This document shows positions 1 to 7,362 of a DNA stretch of 64,000 nt, in pieces. The stretch is from positions 1-64,000 of the forward strand of contig JALNYV010000006.1 of the NCBI GenBank assembly GCA_023229785.1, written 5' to 3'. Origin of the DNA: Candidatus Dojkabacteria bacterium. GTDB lineage: Bacteria > Patescibacteria > Dojkabacteria > SC72. Each line of letters opens with the position of its first letter. The stretch's first letter is position 1. The notes beneath the pieces are model-generated. The model had not been told where the DNA came from. It saw nothing but the letters and a program-made list of their open reading frames with translations, and did not search any database. Position numbers and translations under genes: made by a program.

Positions 1-367
1 AAATCGTATTATTTTCAGGAGCAAAACTGGTTTGTTTAACATCCGCTAATAAGAACACATCATACCAAACCCAGCAGCCGATCGATGGTGTGTGTATGGG
101 TTTACCATAGTTATTGTCTATTTTTACATAATCAACTACTACAAATTTGCGATCTTCTGAAACAAAAGCAACAACACAGTCAGATAGGTTCCCAATTTGT
201 ACTTCATCACCAATGTTTACATAACGATAAGAGGGCACTTCTGGAATAATATCAAACTTATCTCCCTTCGCCCTTCTAAAATACATATGTTGTTTGGATG
301 TAAGAGCTGTTTGTATTTGTTCAGTTCTGGTGAGTAGCACGGGGGTTTTGTTTTTCTTAGCTGCCAT
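1..367 (-). CDS. Hypothetical protein, cut by the window edge
   Basis: An open frame of about 122 codons starts at an ATG at 367 and runs off the left edge without a stop. An AAGAGAA-type ribosome site precedes the start, and a sigma-70-like promoter (402-429) lies just upstream. The protein begins MAAKKNKTPVLLTRTEQI and has a beta-rich middle (IGDEVQIGNLSDCVVAFV). I do not recognise the family and the C-terminus is missing. Confidence 0.7.
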   Translation of the reverse strand, partial: MAAKKNKTPVLLTRTEQIQTALTSKQHMYFRRAKGDKFDIIPEVPSYRYVNIGDEVQIGNLSDCVVAFVSEDRKFVVVDYVKIDNNYGKPIHTPSIGCWVWYDVFLLADVKQTSFAPENNTI

Positions 368-401
368 TATAATTCTCTTGTTTATTTAAGTTATGATGCA
401 C

Positions 402-429
402 AGTATACAGGAATCAAAGCAAACGTCAA
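402..429 (-). promoter_or_regulatory. Sigma-70-like promoter for the left-edge gene
   Basis: On the minus strand TTGACG (424-429) and TATACT (402-407) are separated by 16 bases. The start codon it would serve lies at 367. Confidence 0.55.
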
Positions 430-942
430 CTATTGTTTGTGTAGAACCTCAGTACTAATAAAATCAATCTCATCTTGAGATAATTTGATTTTACTAGTCA
501 CAACCAATATAGAATTGTTTGGAGTGTGAGCTCTATAGCTGTATTGATATTGTTTCAGATGAGTTATTAGTTCGTTTATTGCCATCACATATACACCTAT
601 CCGCTTTTCTTTAACTTGATCTGAAGCTGCCACCATAATAATATCATACTGTTGGAGGTGAGGATTATTAACGCAAGCGTTGCCCACGGTGGCTAATATC
701 GTTCTTGGATTTCCAAATTTGGTTAATGCCCTATCAATATTGGTTGGTGAAATTGGTTCATTGGAATCTATAACCAAACCAAATGAAATATTCACGATTG
801 AAATAATGTGGGTTGGTAGTTGAACATGGTAATCCTCCAATACTATACCAAACTGATGATTATTAAATTCAAAGGTTCCAATGGTATTGCTAATCCATTT
901 ATATGGTAAGTGAGTGATGTTTAGTATTTCAGATAGTAGCAT
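430..942 (-). CDS. Virion-type protein of a five-member paralogous family
   Basis: A 170-residue protein with ATG start and AAGGAT ribosome site. It opens with MLLSEILN, the short N-terminal signature shared by many late genes here. The second half (a hydrophobic strand IIMVAAS, then basic KEKRIGVYVMAI) aligns by eye with the products at 33025-33522, 44545-44943, 45050-45463 and more weakly 7363-7917. The shared pattern is a variable beta N-terminal half, a helix, a hydrophobic strand, then a helix with R-x-x-x-Y. No enzymatic motif is visible. It follows pduL by 12 bases, so it is probably co-transcribed. Function unknown; inferred to be a packaged protein. Confidence 0.75.
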   Translation of the reverse strand: MLLSEILNITHLPYKWISNTIGTFEFNNHQFGIVLEDYHVQLPTHIISIVNISFGLVIDSNEPISPTNIDRALTKFGNPRTILATVGNACVNNPHLQQYDIIMVAASDQVKEKRIGVYVMAINELITHLKQYQYSYRAHTPNNSILVVTSKIKLSQDEIDFISTEVLHKQ

Positions 943-954
943 TTATAATCCTTA

Positions 955-1458
955 TTATAGACCTTGAATTGCTGCAAATTGATCAACATCGAGATGAATG
1001 TGAGAGAAATCGTCCGTTGATTCATTAAACTTTACACCCAGTGGGAATGGAAAATTCAATGAATCAAGTAAGTGTGCATCACTTTCTTTGGCTATGTGCA
1101 CGTGAGCCTCAGCTACAATAACTGGAACATCCACATTCGTTGAAGTGTGTCCACTGACTGTTAATGTTTGAGTACATTCAACATTACCCGAAGCAACTCG
1201 TTTTGGGTATAATTTGAATAATTTGAAATAATCACTTGCTGCTAGCTCAACCTGGGAGTAACTCCTCCAGGGATACAATACTGTGTAATTAATACCATTT
1301 TGACCTGTGACTTTTAAGTTAGTAACATATTCACCTTTGATAGCTAGAGGTTTCAACGTCAACTCAATATCTTTACCAAATAGAGTGTCAGCATCAGCTG
1401 TACTCAAGTGGCAATGGTTTGCTGATCTGTCTATTTTAAATCTACCCAATAAGTTCAC
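955..1458 (-). CDS. pduL: PduL-type phosphotransacylase (acetyl-CoA + Pi to acetyl-phosphate + CoA)
   Basis: The 167-residue protein starts at GTG with AGGAG eight bases upstream. Two PduL signatures are visible. The first is near residues 10-25 (IDRSANHCHLSTADADTLFG), matching the VxxSxRHxHLSxxDxxxLFG motif whose histidines bind zinc. The second is near residues 112-122 (VIVAEAHVHIA), matching the family's second A-x-x-H-x-H zinc site. At 167 residues it is a little shorter than typical PduL (about 200), mainly at the N-terminus, where shell-targeting peptides usually sit, so it should be cytoplasmic. It has its own sigma-70-like promoter (1488-1517) and lies three genes downstream of acetate kinase, the enzyme that would use its product. 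The family call is strong; substrate chain length is inferred from ackA. Confidence 0.82.
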   Translation of the reverse strand: MNLLGRFKIDRSANHCHLSTADADTLFGKDIELTLKPLAIKGEYVTNLKVTGQNGINYTVLYPWRSYSQVELAASDYFKLFKLYPKRVASGNVECTQTLTVSGHTSTNVDVPVIVAEAHVHIAKESDAHLLDSLNFPFPLGVKFNESTDDFSHIHLDVDQFAAIQGL

Positions 1459-1487
1459 TTGTTTTCTCCTAGTTAATTTAAAGTCTC

Positions 1488-1517
1488 ATTATACATTCAA
1501 ATATCACCACTTGTCAA
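1488..1517 (-). promoter_or_regulatory. Sigma-70-like promoter for pduL
   Basis: TTGACA (1512-1517) and TATAAT (1488-1493) on the minus strand are separated by 18 bases. The -35 box overlaps the last codons of the ClpP-like gene. Confidence 0.6.
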
Positions 1518-2029
1518 CTTATTAATAAATTCCAGAAGGGGGTTGTGTTTTCTTTTGAACCATCTGGATAGATAGTAATGGTGCTACCTCTTCTCATAGC
1601 AGCAATATCATCTTCGTTTAATATTTGAGCTCTTATACATTGATCAAACATATTGTTTTGAATTTCCATTTCAGCCTGTCCTAAGTGTAGGTCTCTGTAT
1701 GAAATTAATCCAAACAAGAATGAGCGAGGGATGGCGGCATGGTGAAAAACTAAGGATGAGTTGTTGGTGAATATAATTTTATCAGTGTAGGCAGCAAGGA
1801 AAGCATGAGCAGAATATGCCTCACCAACAATTTCAGCTACTATTTTTACACCTTTCGATTGAGCAACTGTAATTGATTTCAAAAACGAATCTAAAATATA
1901 TATCTTGCCGCCCCCACCACTTATTCTTAATGTGAGTTGTGATGTTTTTTGTTTTTCTATGAATAACCCAATTTTGCACCACTCTTGAGCAGTATCTGAA
2001 TTAAACATGGGTGGAATATTAATAATCAT
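1514..2029 (-). CDS. ClpP/crotonase-fold serine protease-like protein
   Basis: A 171-residue protein with the ClpP order of elements: a glycine-rich strand-turn (LRISGGGGKIYILDSFL, about residues 34-50), the nucleophile elbow G-E-A-Y-S-A-H-A-F (about 69-77, candidate Ser) and L-V-F-H-H-A-A (about 93-99, candidate catalytic His). The third catalytic residue is not obvious. ClpP proper is about 200 residues, so this is a compact relative. Phage ClpP-like proteases can be prohead proteases, but a T4-type phage would be expected to use gp21, so this could equally be an accessory protease. It sits between the Lar-like gene and pduL. Confidence 0.65.
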   Translation of the reverse strand: MIINIPPMFNSDTAQEWCKIGLFIEKQKTSQLTLRISGGGGKIYILDSFLKSITVAQSKGVKIVAEIVGEAYSAHAFLAAYTDKIIFTNNSSLVFHHAAIPRSFLFGLISYRDLHLGQAEMEIQNNMFDQCIRAQILNEDDIAAMRRGSTITIYPDGSKENTTPFWNLLIS

Positions 2030-2041
2030 CTTAATTGATCA

Positions 2042-2275
2042 CTAGTGAGTTCTCGTATTCCACTTATTGATACAATCAGCTGGAGTACTCCCCAATATTG
2101 ATGCACCGCAACCCCCACCAACCTCATAACAATTTATTTCATACAAACCATAAATCATAGAATCAGTATTTTTATCATACTCTGGTCTTGTTGCTGGATA
2201 TATACAATCTTCATCTTCTATATCCAACACAAATCCACAAAACGGACAGGATTTTAATACTATTGGCAAATTCAT
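2042..2275 (-). CDS. Lar-like restriction-alleviation family zinc-ribbon protein
   Basis: A 77-residue protein preceded by AGGAG. It has the layout of the Lar family: L-K-S-C-P-F-C-G near the N-terminus, a second cysteine knuckle (C-Y-E-V-G-G-G-C-G-A) and the terminal W-N-T-R. Rac prophage Lar modulates type I restriction. Phages carry many such short proteins whose role is untested, so the anti-restriction function is inferred from family only. It lies 32 bases after ackA. Confidence 0.7.
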   Translation of the reverse strand: MNLPIVLKSCPFCGFVLDIEDEDCIYPATRPEYDKNTDSMIYGLYEINCYEVGGGCGASILGSTPADCINKWNTRTH

Positions 2276-2307
2276 TTTTATTAACTCCTATATTCTGCTC
2301 TTATTAT

Positions 2308-3321
2308 TCAAGACCCTTCTACACATAGATCATATATTGTTTTTTCTTCATCTGCTGGGATAACAACAACTTCTTTAATTCCAAGAAATTCCAGAGGATA
2401 TACTATTAAATCACGAATCACACTGGAATTTTCCCCGATTCCACCCGAAAAGCAAAGAACATCGATTCCACCATGTTTGGCTGCGAGGCCACCGATAGCT
2501 TCTCTAACAGAAGCACAAAAGAATTGGATTGCAAATTCAGCATCATCAGAATATGATGATCCAGTTAGTTCGTACATTTCAGAACTTTCACCATTGGATA
2601 GTGCTAATAGTCCAGATTGTTTATAAATTATGTTGCTTACTTCTTCTGGAGTGTAAGATTTACTCAGCTCAATCAAAACACCTGGGTCTATATCTCCACT
2701 GCGAGTGCCCATCACACAGCCTGCAGATGGGGAGAAGGACATGGTCGTGTCAATTGATTTCAAATTTTCCATCATACACAAACTAGACCCACTTCCAAGA
2801 TGGGCCACAACAATCTTCCCTTCAGCTAAGTGGCCAACATGCTTTGGCAGCTCTTTAGCAATGTGATTGTAGTTTAGCCCGTGGAAACCATATTTACGAA
2901 ATCCTAATTCTGTAGGGATGGGTAAGCGATAGCTAGATTCTGGCATAGTGGAGTGGTAGGCTGTGTCAAAACAAGCTATTTGAGGAACATTAAAAATATC
3001 ACTACACATCTGAATACCCAATATATTTGCAGGTAAATGTAATGGTGCTAAATGCACTAATCCTTTGAGCCTTTTCAGTTCTACATCATCAACCAAAGTC
3101 GCAAAAGCCTGAGTATCTCCACCGTGAACAACCCTATGTCCAATGACACTGGGCATATTATTACCCAATTGTGTCAGGAGGCTAGTGAAGGCCTCTCTTT
3201 GATCTTTTACGTTAGTAAATTGAAAATCTTGTCTTGTTAGAGCTCCATCTAACTGTTCTTCAAAAAGACAAGCCTTCAAAGAAGAGCTACCTGCATTAAT
3301 TGTTAGAACCTTAGTTGTCAT
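2308..3321 (-). CDS. ackA: Acetate kinase (acetyl-phosphate + ADP to acetate + ATP)
   Basis: The 337-residue protein carries the ASKHA acetate kinase signatures in order: N-A-G-S-S-S-L-K (residues 9-16), G-H-R-V-V-H-G-G (about 61-68), L-A-P-L-H-L-P-A-N, C-F-D-T-A-Y-H-S-T-M-P, G-F-H-G-L-N-Y-N-H, M-G-T-R-S-G-D-I-D-P-G and F-S-G-G-I-G-E-N-S near the C-terminus. The phosphate-loop segment reads A-H-L-G-S-G-S-S-L where cellular enzymes usually have H-L-G-N-G-A-S. It is about 60 residues shorter than typical AckA, with trimmed loops rather than a lost catalytic motif, so it is probably active. A good sigma-70-like promoter lies upstream (3359-3386). With PduL it forms a complete acetyl-CoA to acetate route yielding one ATP, which is very unusual for a phage. 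Confidence 0.93.
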   Translation of the reverse strand: MTTKVLTINAGSSSLKACLFEEQLDGALTRQDFQFTNVKDQREAFTSLLTQLGNNMPSVIGHRVVHGGDTQAFATLVDDVELKRLKGLVHLAPLHLPANILGIQMCSDIFNVPQIACFDTAYHSTMPESSYRLPIPTELGFRKYGFHGLNYNHIAKELPKHVGHLAEGKIVVAHLGSGSSLCMMENLKSIDTTMSFSPSAGCVMGTRSGDIDPGVLIELSKSYTPEEVSNIIYKQSGLLALSNGESSEMYELTGSSYSDDAEFAIQFFCASVREAIGGLAAKHGGIDVLCFSGGIGENSSVIRDLIVYPLEFLGIKEVVVIPADEEKTIYDLCVEGS

Positions 3322-3358
3322 TTAATCCTCTATTGTGTGGTGTGATATTAAAATGAAT

Positions 3359-3386
3359 ATTATACACAACTTGATATTAAAATCAA
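3359..3386 (-). promoter_or_regulatory. Sigma-70-like promoter for ackA
   Basis: TTGATT (3381-3386), a 16-base spacer and TATAAT (3359-3364) on the minus strand, about 38 bases before the ackA start. Confidence 0.6.
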
Positions 3387-3398
3387 GGTATAATATTA

Positions 3399-3977
3399 CT
3401 ACTTGATTTCAACTACACTTAACGATAGGTCATATAGTTGATTGTTGCTTAATATAATTTTATGATCTAAGCCATTCACTAGGGACACAGGAAAATAATC
3501 AATATTCTTTGTGCTCTCGGTCAATTTTACTCTCCTTGAATTAACAATCTTTGATAGATAGGTTACTAATTCAGGAGACACAGATAACCAAGTTTGATTG
3601 TGTTCAATAAGCACTGGGAAAGTGCCTGGCTTCATATTTTTCTGATGTGGCGGAAGGTATGTGATGATGTAAAAGTGTTTGGTATTATCTTTTCTATCAA
3701 ATCTGTCATATCGATAAGCAACTATGACAGCTTGGTCCATTGATTTGGAATATATCATCATCTCCTCTGGTATATTGGGTCTATTTTGTTCAATTTTCAA
3801 TACTCTATCTATCATATTAGCAAAGAATGTGGTCATATCCAGTTTTATAGGCAATCTTTCCAAAAATCGGGATGTTGAGTGATTCGTGTCTATCACCGAT
3901 GTGCCTCTATGAGAGAATAACACCTCACCAGCTACTTCAGTTACAATCTGCTCATATATTAAATCTTTTAATTTCAC
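3399..3977 (-). CDS. Hypothetical protein with virion-type N-terminus
   Basis: A 192-residue protein starting at GTG, in GTGA overlap with the upstream gene's stop; GAGGAAAG serves as ribosome site. It begins MKLKDLIYEQIVTEVA, resembling the capsid-targeting-like N-termini elsewhere in the window, with possible I-Y-E and V-T-E cleavage points. The rest is mixed alpha/beta with no motif I recognise. Confidence 0.7.
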   Translation of the reverse strand: MKLKDLIYEQIVTEVAGEVLFSHRGTSVIDTNHSTSRFLERLPIKLDMTTFFANMIDRVLKIEQNRPNIPEEMMIYSKSMDQAVIVAYRYDRFDRKDNTKHFYIITYLPPHQKNMKPGTFPVLIEHNQTWLSVSPELVTYLSKIVNSRRVKLTESTKNIDYFPVSLVNGLDHKIILSNNQLYDLSLSVVEIK

Positions 3978-4255
3978 AAACTTTCCTCAACCACAGGAGG
4001 TTCAACATATAAACCACTAGCCTCTTCAATCTTCCAGAACGCTTCACAAAGAAACTTATCTTTTGCTTCTTCAAACTCTTCCCCGTCTTTGTCTAGGGTT
4101 GTTTGAATTGTTTCACAGAACCAATCACAAAATTCTACAGTTAGTCTATTATCTTCCTCATCAAGCTCGCATATTTTGTAAATTTGCATTAACCAACCTG
4201 TGTTTGTGTTCATAATGTTGCGAATTTCAGCTTTATTTAAGAAGGGTGTTTCCAT
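3974..4255 (-). CDS. Small acidic hypothetical protein
   Basis: A 93-residue, glutamate-rich, probably helical protein (DKDGEEFEEAKDKF) with three cysteines. A sigma-70-like promoter (4292-4319) precedes it, and its stop overlaps the start of the next gene by four bases, so the two are translationally coupled. Not recognised. Confidence 0.7.
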   Translation of the reverse strand: METPFLNKAEIRNIMNTNTGWLMQIYKICELDEEDNRLTVEFCDWFCETIQTTLDKDGEEFEEAKDKFLCEAFWKIEEASGLYVEPPVVEESL

Positions 4256-4291
4256 TGTTTGCTCCTTTTGTTAAATTGGTTTAGTGTTTAT

Positions 4292-4319
4292 ATTATACTG
4301 AAGGTAGTACAAAAGTCAA
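4292..4319 (-). promoter_or_regulatory. Sigma-70-like promoter
   Basis: TTGACT (4314-4319) and TATAAT (4292-4297) with a 16-base spacer on the minus strand, serving the two-gene unit that starts at 4255. Confidence 0.6.
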
Positions 4320-4847
4320 TTAAGATATTGGTGTATTGCTTGGAGCACCTTCTAATATTAATACTTTCCTGGTGTTATCTATGCTCCATTTATTAAATCG
4401 CTTAAAGAAGCTTTGCCCCAAAAGACATTTGTTAGCTGACATACCCACTCCAACTGGAATATTGTATACTGTTTGATCTCCAACTTGAGTTAATTTAATA
4501 TTTAATCGCTTGATATCAAACTGTTGCCCGCTAGCTTGGGATACTGTCATGCCTTCAAGCCTATCAGAATCTTGAAGGGTACCGGCGGATTTCAAAGTTA
4601 CAATAACATTCACAGGAATTAAATTTTCACTAGCTCCACTATCTACAATGCACTCAACAGTCTCCTTACCATTTAAAATAACTGGGACTGTATATATTCC
4701 ACCATCTTCTGATAATTGAATTTCACTAACAATATCAGCTGCTTCAACTGAAGATGGGGCTATCATCACCATGATGAAGAAAATTGTTGCTCCTAAAAAA
4801 GCAATTATCCACAGTGTTTTTTTTGCTCTTTCTATAAATTTATTCAT
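4320..4847 (-). CDS. Membrane-anchored retropepsin-like aspartic protease, copy 1
   Basis: A 175-residue protein. I chose the second ATG (4847) because GGAG sits seven bases before it, while the ATG at 4853 is too close. One hydrophobic segment near residues 10-32 (IIAFLGATIFFIMVMIA) should anchor it with the protease domain in the periplasm. The domain has the clan AA core: C-I-V-D-S-G-A-S-E-N-L-I-P (catalytic Asp in D-S-G-A) and, near the C-terminus, L-L-G-Q-S-F-F followed by W-S-I-D-N. Single-lobe retropepsins work as dimers. It is a tandem paralogue of the next gene. Substrate unknown. Confidence 0.75.
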   Translation of the reverse strand: MNKFIERAKKTLWIIAFLGATIFFIMVMIAPSSVEAADIVSEIQLSEDGGIYTVPVILNGKETVECIVDSGASENLIPVNVIVTLKSAGTLQDSDRLEGMTVSQASGQQFDIKRLNIKLTQVGDQTVYNIPVGVGMSANKCLLGQSFFKRFNKWSIDNTRKVLILEGAPSNTPIS

Positions 4848-4883
4848 TTGCATACTCCAGTTAATAAGATTGTCAATGTATGT

Positions 4884-4911
4884 ATTATACTTAAGTTAAG
4901 TATAAAGTCAA
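4884..4911 (-). promoter_or_regulatory. Sigma-70-like promoter for retropepsin-like copy 1
   Basis: TTGACT (4906-4911), 16-base spacer, TATAAT (4884-4889) on the minus strand. The -35 box overlaps the 3' end of copy 2. Confidence 0.6.
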
Positions 4912-5462
4912 TGAGAGCGGCTTGCAGCGCGACTGAGGCTCAATGTCAAATAAATTATGATCCCCCATGCAACACCCATAAATGCATATATTATAAAATC
5001 AATCCATTGTGGTGTCCTACCAAGTGAATCATCTAAAATTAAAACATTTCGTTTGTTATCTATGCTCCACTTGTCTGTGTGTTTGAAGAACCCTTGTCCC
5101 AACAACAATGAACTTTCTGTGGTTCCTACTGAGACTGGAACGTTGATCAGAACCTTATCTCCAACTTCCAGCCTATGAAGAACCATTCGTTCATATAAAA
5201 CAATAGTACCATCTGCTAAAGAATATCGTTCAGAAGGTAGTTGGTCTGCTTTAGATATTGTTCCTGCTCTGAACAGTGTTAACCCCACATCCTTAGATAT
5301 TTGAATGTCGTCTGCACCACTATCTACTTTAAATGGTAGTGTCACTGTATCATTTAATCTAACCTGAACAAATTTACCACCGTGTTTATCTACAGTCAGA
5401 GGAACCTCAGAGGCAATCACACAAGTTGTGAATATACACAGAATCATCATTAATATTTTCAT
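4908..5462 (-). CDS. Secreted, C-terminally anchored retropepsin-like aspartic protease, copy 2
   Basis: A 184-residue protein with AGGAA ribosome site. It starts with a signal peptide (MKILMMILCIFTTCVIASE), continues with the clan AA motif F-K-V-D-S-G-A-D-D-I-Q-I and the G-Q-G-F-F-K / W-S-I-D-N-K-R block, and ends with a second hydrophobic segment (FIIYAFMGVAWGIIIYLTL) plus a basic tail. This gives a periplasmic protease domain tethered at the C-terminus, opposite to copy 1, so the two could form a heterodimer. The shared LGQ-FFK-WSIDN block shows they arose by duplication. Confidence 0.75.
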   Translation of the reverse strand: MKILMMILCIFTTCVIASEVPLTVDKHGGKFVQVRLNDTVTLPFKVDSGADDIQISKDVGLTLFRAGTISKADQLPSERYSLADGTIVLYERMVLHRLEVGDKVLINVPVSVGTTESSLLLGQGFFKHTDKWSIDNKRNVLILDDSLGRTPQWIDFIIYAFMGVAWGIIIYLTLSLSRAASRSH

Positions 5463-5470
5463 TTGTATTC

Positions 5471-5965
5471 CTATTTAAGTGGTACTAATTTATTATTTAA
5501 AACTTGATACAAATCCATTCTAGCTCCAGATGGGCAACAATGAGCATCTTCTTCTAATAATTCATGACCTTCTAATACTACAACTTTATCAGAAATTCTA
5601 ACAAAATCCACAGCCAGAGTGTGATCACTTCCCACCTGTATTGTATCATCTATTACCCAACCATTAGGATGTTTACTAGCTAGAAGTAAAAAGGTTTCAT
5701 AGTGATTCCCCCCACCACACCCCACCAAGGTCACGAGATCTATAATATGGCCTGTGGGTAATATGATTATTGGATCTTTTGTTATATCACAATCAACACC
5801 TTTAATTCCCTCCACTGGGGCCTCTGCAGCTATCACCATTTGATCAATATGCTGACTTATTGCTTGATTCGCAGTTGCGGCGGCTTGAGCAGGAGTGAAT
5901 AGCGTTTCAATGAAAATTATTACAAAAATTGATATTGCTAAAATTATTATTTGAATTGGTTTCAT
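5471..5965 (-). CDS. Secreted hypothetical protein upstream of the retropepsin-like pair
   Basis: A 164-residue protein taken from the ATG at 5965, six bases after the upstream stop. A longer frame would need a TTG at 6004 and gives a less convincing signal peptide. Residues 1-30 form a clear signal sequence ending A-Q-A-A-A. The mature part has cysteines (VDCDI, VGCGGG, HCCPSG) that could form disulphides and is beta-rich. Its position suggests a shared cell-envelope task with the two proteases, possibly as substrate or inhibitor; this is inference only. Confidence 0.65.
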   Translation of the reverse strand: MKPIQIIILAISIFVIIFIETLFTPAQAAATANQAISQHIDQMVIAAEAPVEGIKGVDCDITKDPIIILPTGHIIDLVTLVGCGGGNHYETFLLLASKHPNGWVIDDTIQVGSDHTLAVDFVRISDKVVVLEGHELLEEDAHCCPSGARMDLYQVLNNKLVPLK

Positions 5966-5970
5966 GTTAT

Positions 5971-6159
5971 TTACTTTGCTGTTATTGTTATAGGAGGAAG
6001 CCAAGCGGATAAATCTTCATTCTCATAAGCATCATCAAGCCTATCTTGCAGTAGTGCTTTCTCTTTGGTGAGTTCAGCTACTTTCTTTTCCAGTTTTGCA
6101 ACATACTCTATCATTTGTATGTGTGTTGTGTTTAATGCAGTTTCTCTATTATCATCCAT
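5971..6159 (-). CDS. Small coiled-coil protein
   Basis: A 62-residue protein with AGGAG ribosome site. Residues 17-45 form heptads (YVAKLEKKVAELTKEKALL), then a proline-containing tail LPPITITAK. Not recognised. It is embedded in a tight minus-strand run with 1-12 base spacing. Confidence 0.65.
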   Translation of the reverse strand: MDDNRETALNTTHIQMIEYVAKLEKKVAELTKEKALLQDRLDDAYENEDLSAWLPPITITAK

Positions 6160-6160
6160 C

Positions 6161-6358
6161 TCATTCTCCTAATGATTTCTTTACGGTTGGGTCAAATCTG
6201 TTAGTTACACCCCAACATTTGTGTGGTGGGTCTTTTAAAAAATAAGGTTTTCCCATCACAGCTGTCCAATATATTCCCCATTGTTTGGTGCGATCGTTGG
6301 CAATTTCACAAGCTGTTTCATATGTCCACCAAAAATGACCTCGTTGTAATTCTGGCAT
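6161..6358 (-). CDS. Small tryptophan-rich hypothetical protein
   Basis: A 65-residue protein with five tryptophans (HFWWTYE, QWGIYW, KCWG) and TAGGAG ribosome site. It is one base from the next gene. No family recognised. Confidence 0.65.
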   Translation of the reverse strand: MPELQRGHFWWTYETACEIANDRTKQWGIYWTAVMGKPYFLKDPPHKCWGVTNRFDPTVKKSLGE

Positions 6359-6370
6359 GATATTATTCTC

Positions 6371-6613
6371 CTAAAAACGATAATTAATATTTGATTCTTC
6401 CCAATGTCTTTCCATTGCATTTAGGATTCTAGTTAGAGCAACAATTTTACCACAACTCTTGTGGGTGGCTCTACATCCATCTAATTGAAAACCTTCTGGA
6501 TATGTAATTAGATAATAATAACTATCTTCTTTAAATTTCAAACACAAAGGATGATTTTTAATAGTGGAAGTCAACTCTCTAATTTCAGCCTGTCTTTCTC
6601 TAATAATGTTCAT
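6371..6613 (-). CDS. Small hypothetical protein
   Basis: An 80-residue protein from the ATG at 6613, which has CAAGGTG upstream; the longer frame to 6655 would overlap the HNH gene and lacks a ribosome site. The sequence (MNIIRERQAEIRELTSTIKN, then a beta-rich middle with C-R-A-T-H-K-S-C) is not recognised. Confidence 0.6.
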   Translation of the reverse strand: MNIIRERQAEIRELTSTIKNHPLCLKFKEDSYYYLITYPEGFQLDGCRATHKSCGKIVALTRILNAMERHWEESNINYRF

Positions 6614-6647
6614 CACCACACCTTGTTGATTTAATATTAATATTTTA

Positions 6648-7295
6648 CTACACATTATCTAGAAATGCTACTACTTTCTGTTTCTTATTTGCATTTGTAG
6701 GTATACTCTTGTGAACAGCATCACACGCAGACATCCACGAAACGTTATCTACTTTTTGGAATCTCTTAATGGCTTGCTTTATTTCTACAAATAGGAATGT
6801 GTGCCCGTTGGCCCACCCACCCATTGATATATCTTTGCGAAACATTTTTATATACCACCTGATATACGAAACATAGCAAAGTTTGTTTATCCAATTTACT
6901 TCAACTATATTATGGACAGGTGTGAATGGATCTATATCATCACTCTTCTCAAAATTACAAGCACTGCACATCGCTTGGAGATTGTTTTTTGTGTTAGCTC
7001 CACCTTTGGATTTTGGAAACATGTGATCTATAGTCATAAACGATTGAGTTCCATCACTATCAAAGTGATCAAACATCGCCCGTATAATAGAACTGGGTGG
7101 AGAACACGAATTATCTTCAAATATCTCAAAATACATTGCCCTCTTTTTGCAAGCTGGGCAGATCATATCCTGAGCAGCACCTATTTTCAACGCTTTGGAT
7201 TTTTTATAAAGGATGCCACCTACTCTTAATGATTTTCCAGAATAACACAAGGGTAATATTTGTTTAAGTGGAAATCTATTACCAGTTGAAATCAT
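6648..7295 (-). CDS. HNH endonuclease with zinc knuckles
   Basis: A 215-residue protein. It has C-P-A-C (about residues 43-46) and a later C-S-A-C forming a zinc-binding pair around the HNH core I-D-H-M-F-P-K-S-K-G-G-A-N-T-K-N-N-L-Q (about 88-106), where D-H is the catalytic/metal pair and N-N-L-Q the conserved end. This is the McrA/HNH type seen in phage homing or accessory nucleases. It has its own promoter (7331-7358), as free-standing mobile genes often do. Confidence 0.85.
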   Translation of the reverse strand: MISTGNRFPLKQILPLCYSGKSLRVGGILYKKSKALKIGAAQDMICPACKKRAMYFEIFEDNSCSPPSSIIRAMFDHFDSDGTQSFMTIDHMFPKSKGGANTKNNLQAMCSACNFEKSDDIDPFTPVHNIVEVNWINKLCYVSYIRWYIKMFRKDISMGGWANGHTFLFVEIKQAIKRFQKVDNVSWMSACDAVHKSIPTNANKKQKVVAFLDNV

Positions 7296-7330
7296 AATAA
7301 CCTCTCTGTCATATCTAACACATGGAGAGT

Positions 7331-7358
7331 ATTATACACAATTGGGGGCAAAAGTCAA
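7331..7358 (-). promoter_or_regulatory. Sigma-70-like promoter for the HNH gene
   Basis: TTGACT (7353-7358) and TATAAT (7331-7336) on the minus strand with a 16-base spacer, about 40 bases before the start codon. Confidence 0.6.
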
Positions 7359-7362
7359 ATAA

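Noticed and set aside
5966..6004. TTG start at 6004 for the secreted protein
   Set aside because: It overlaps the preceding gene, lacks a ribosome site and would put 13 polar residues before the signal peptide.
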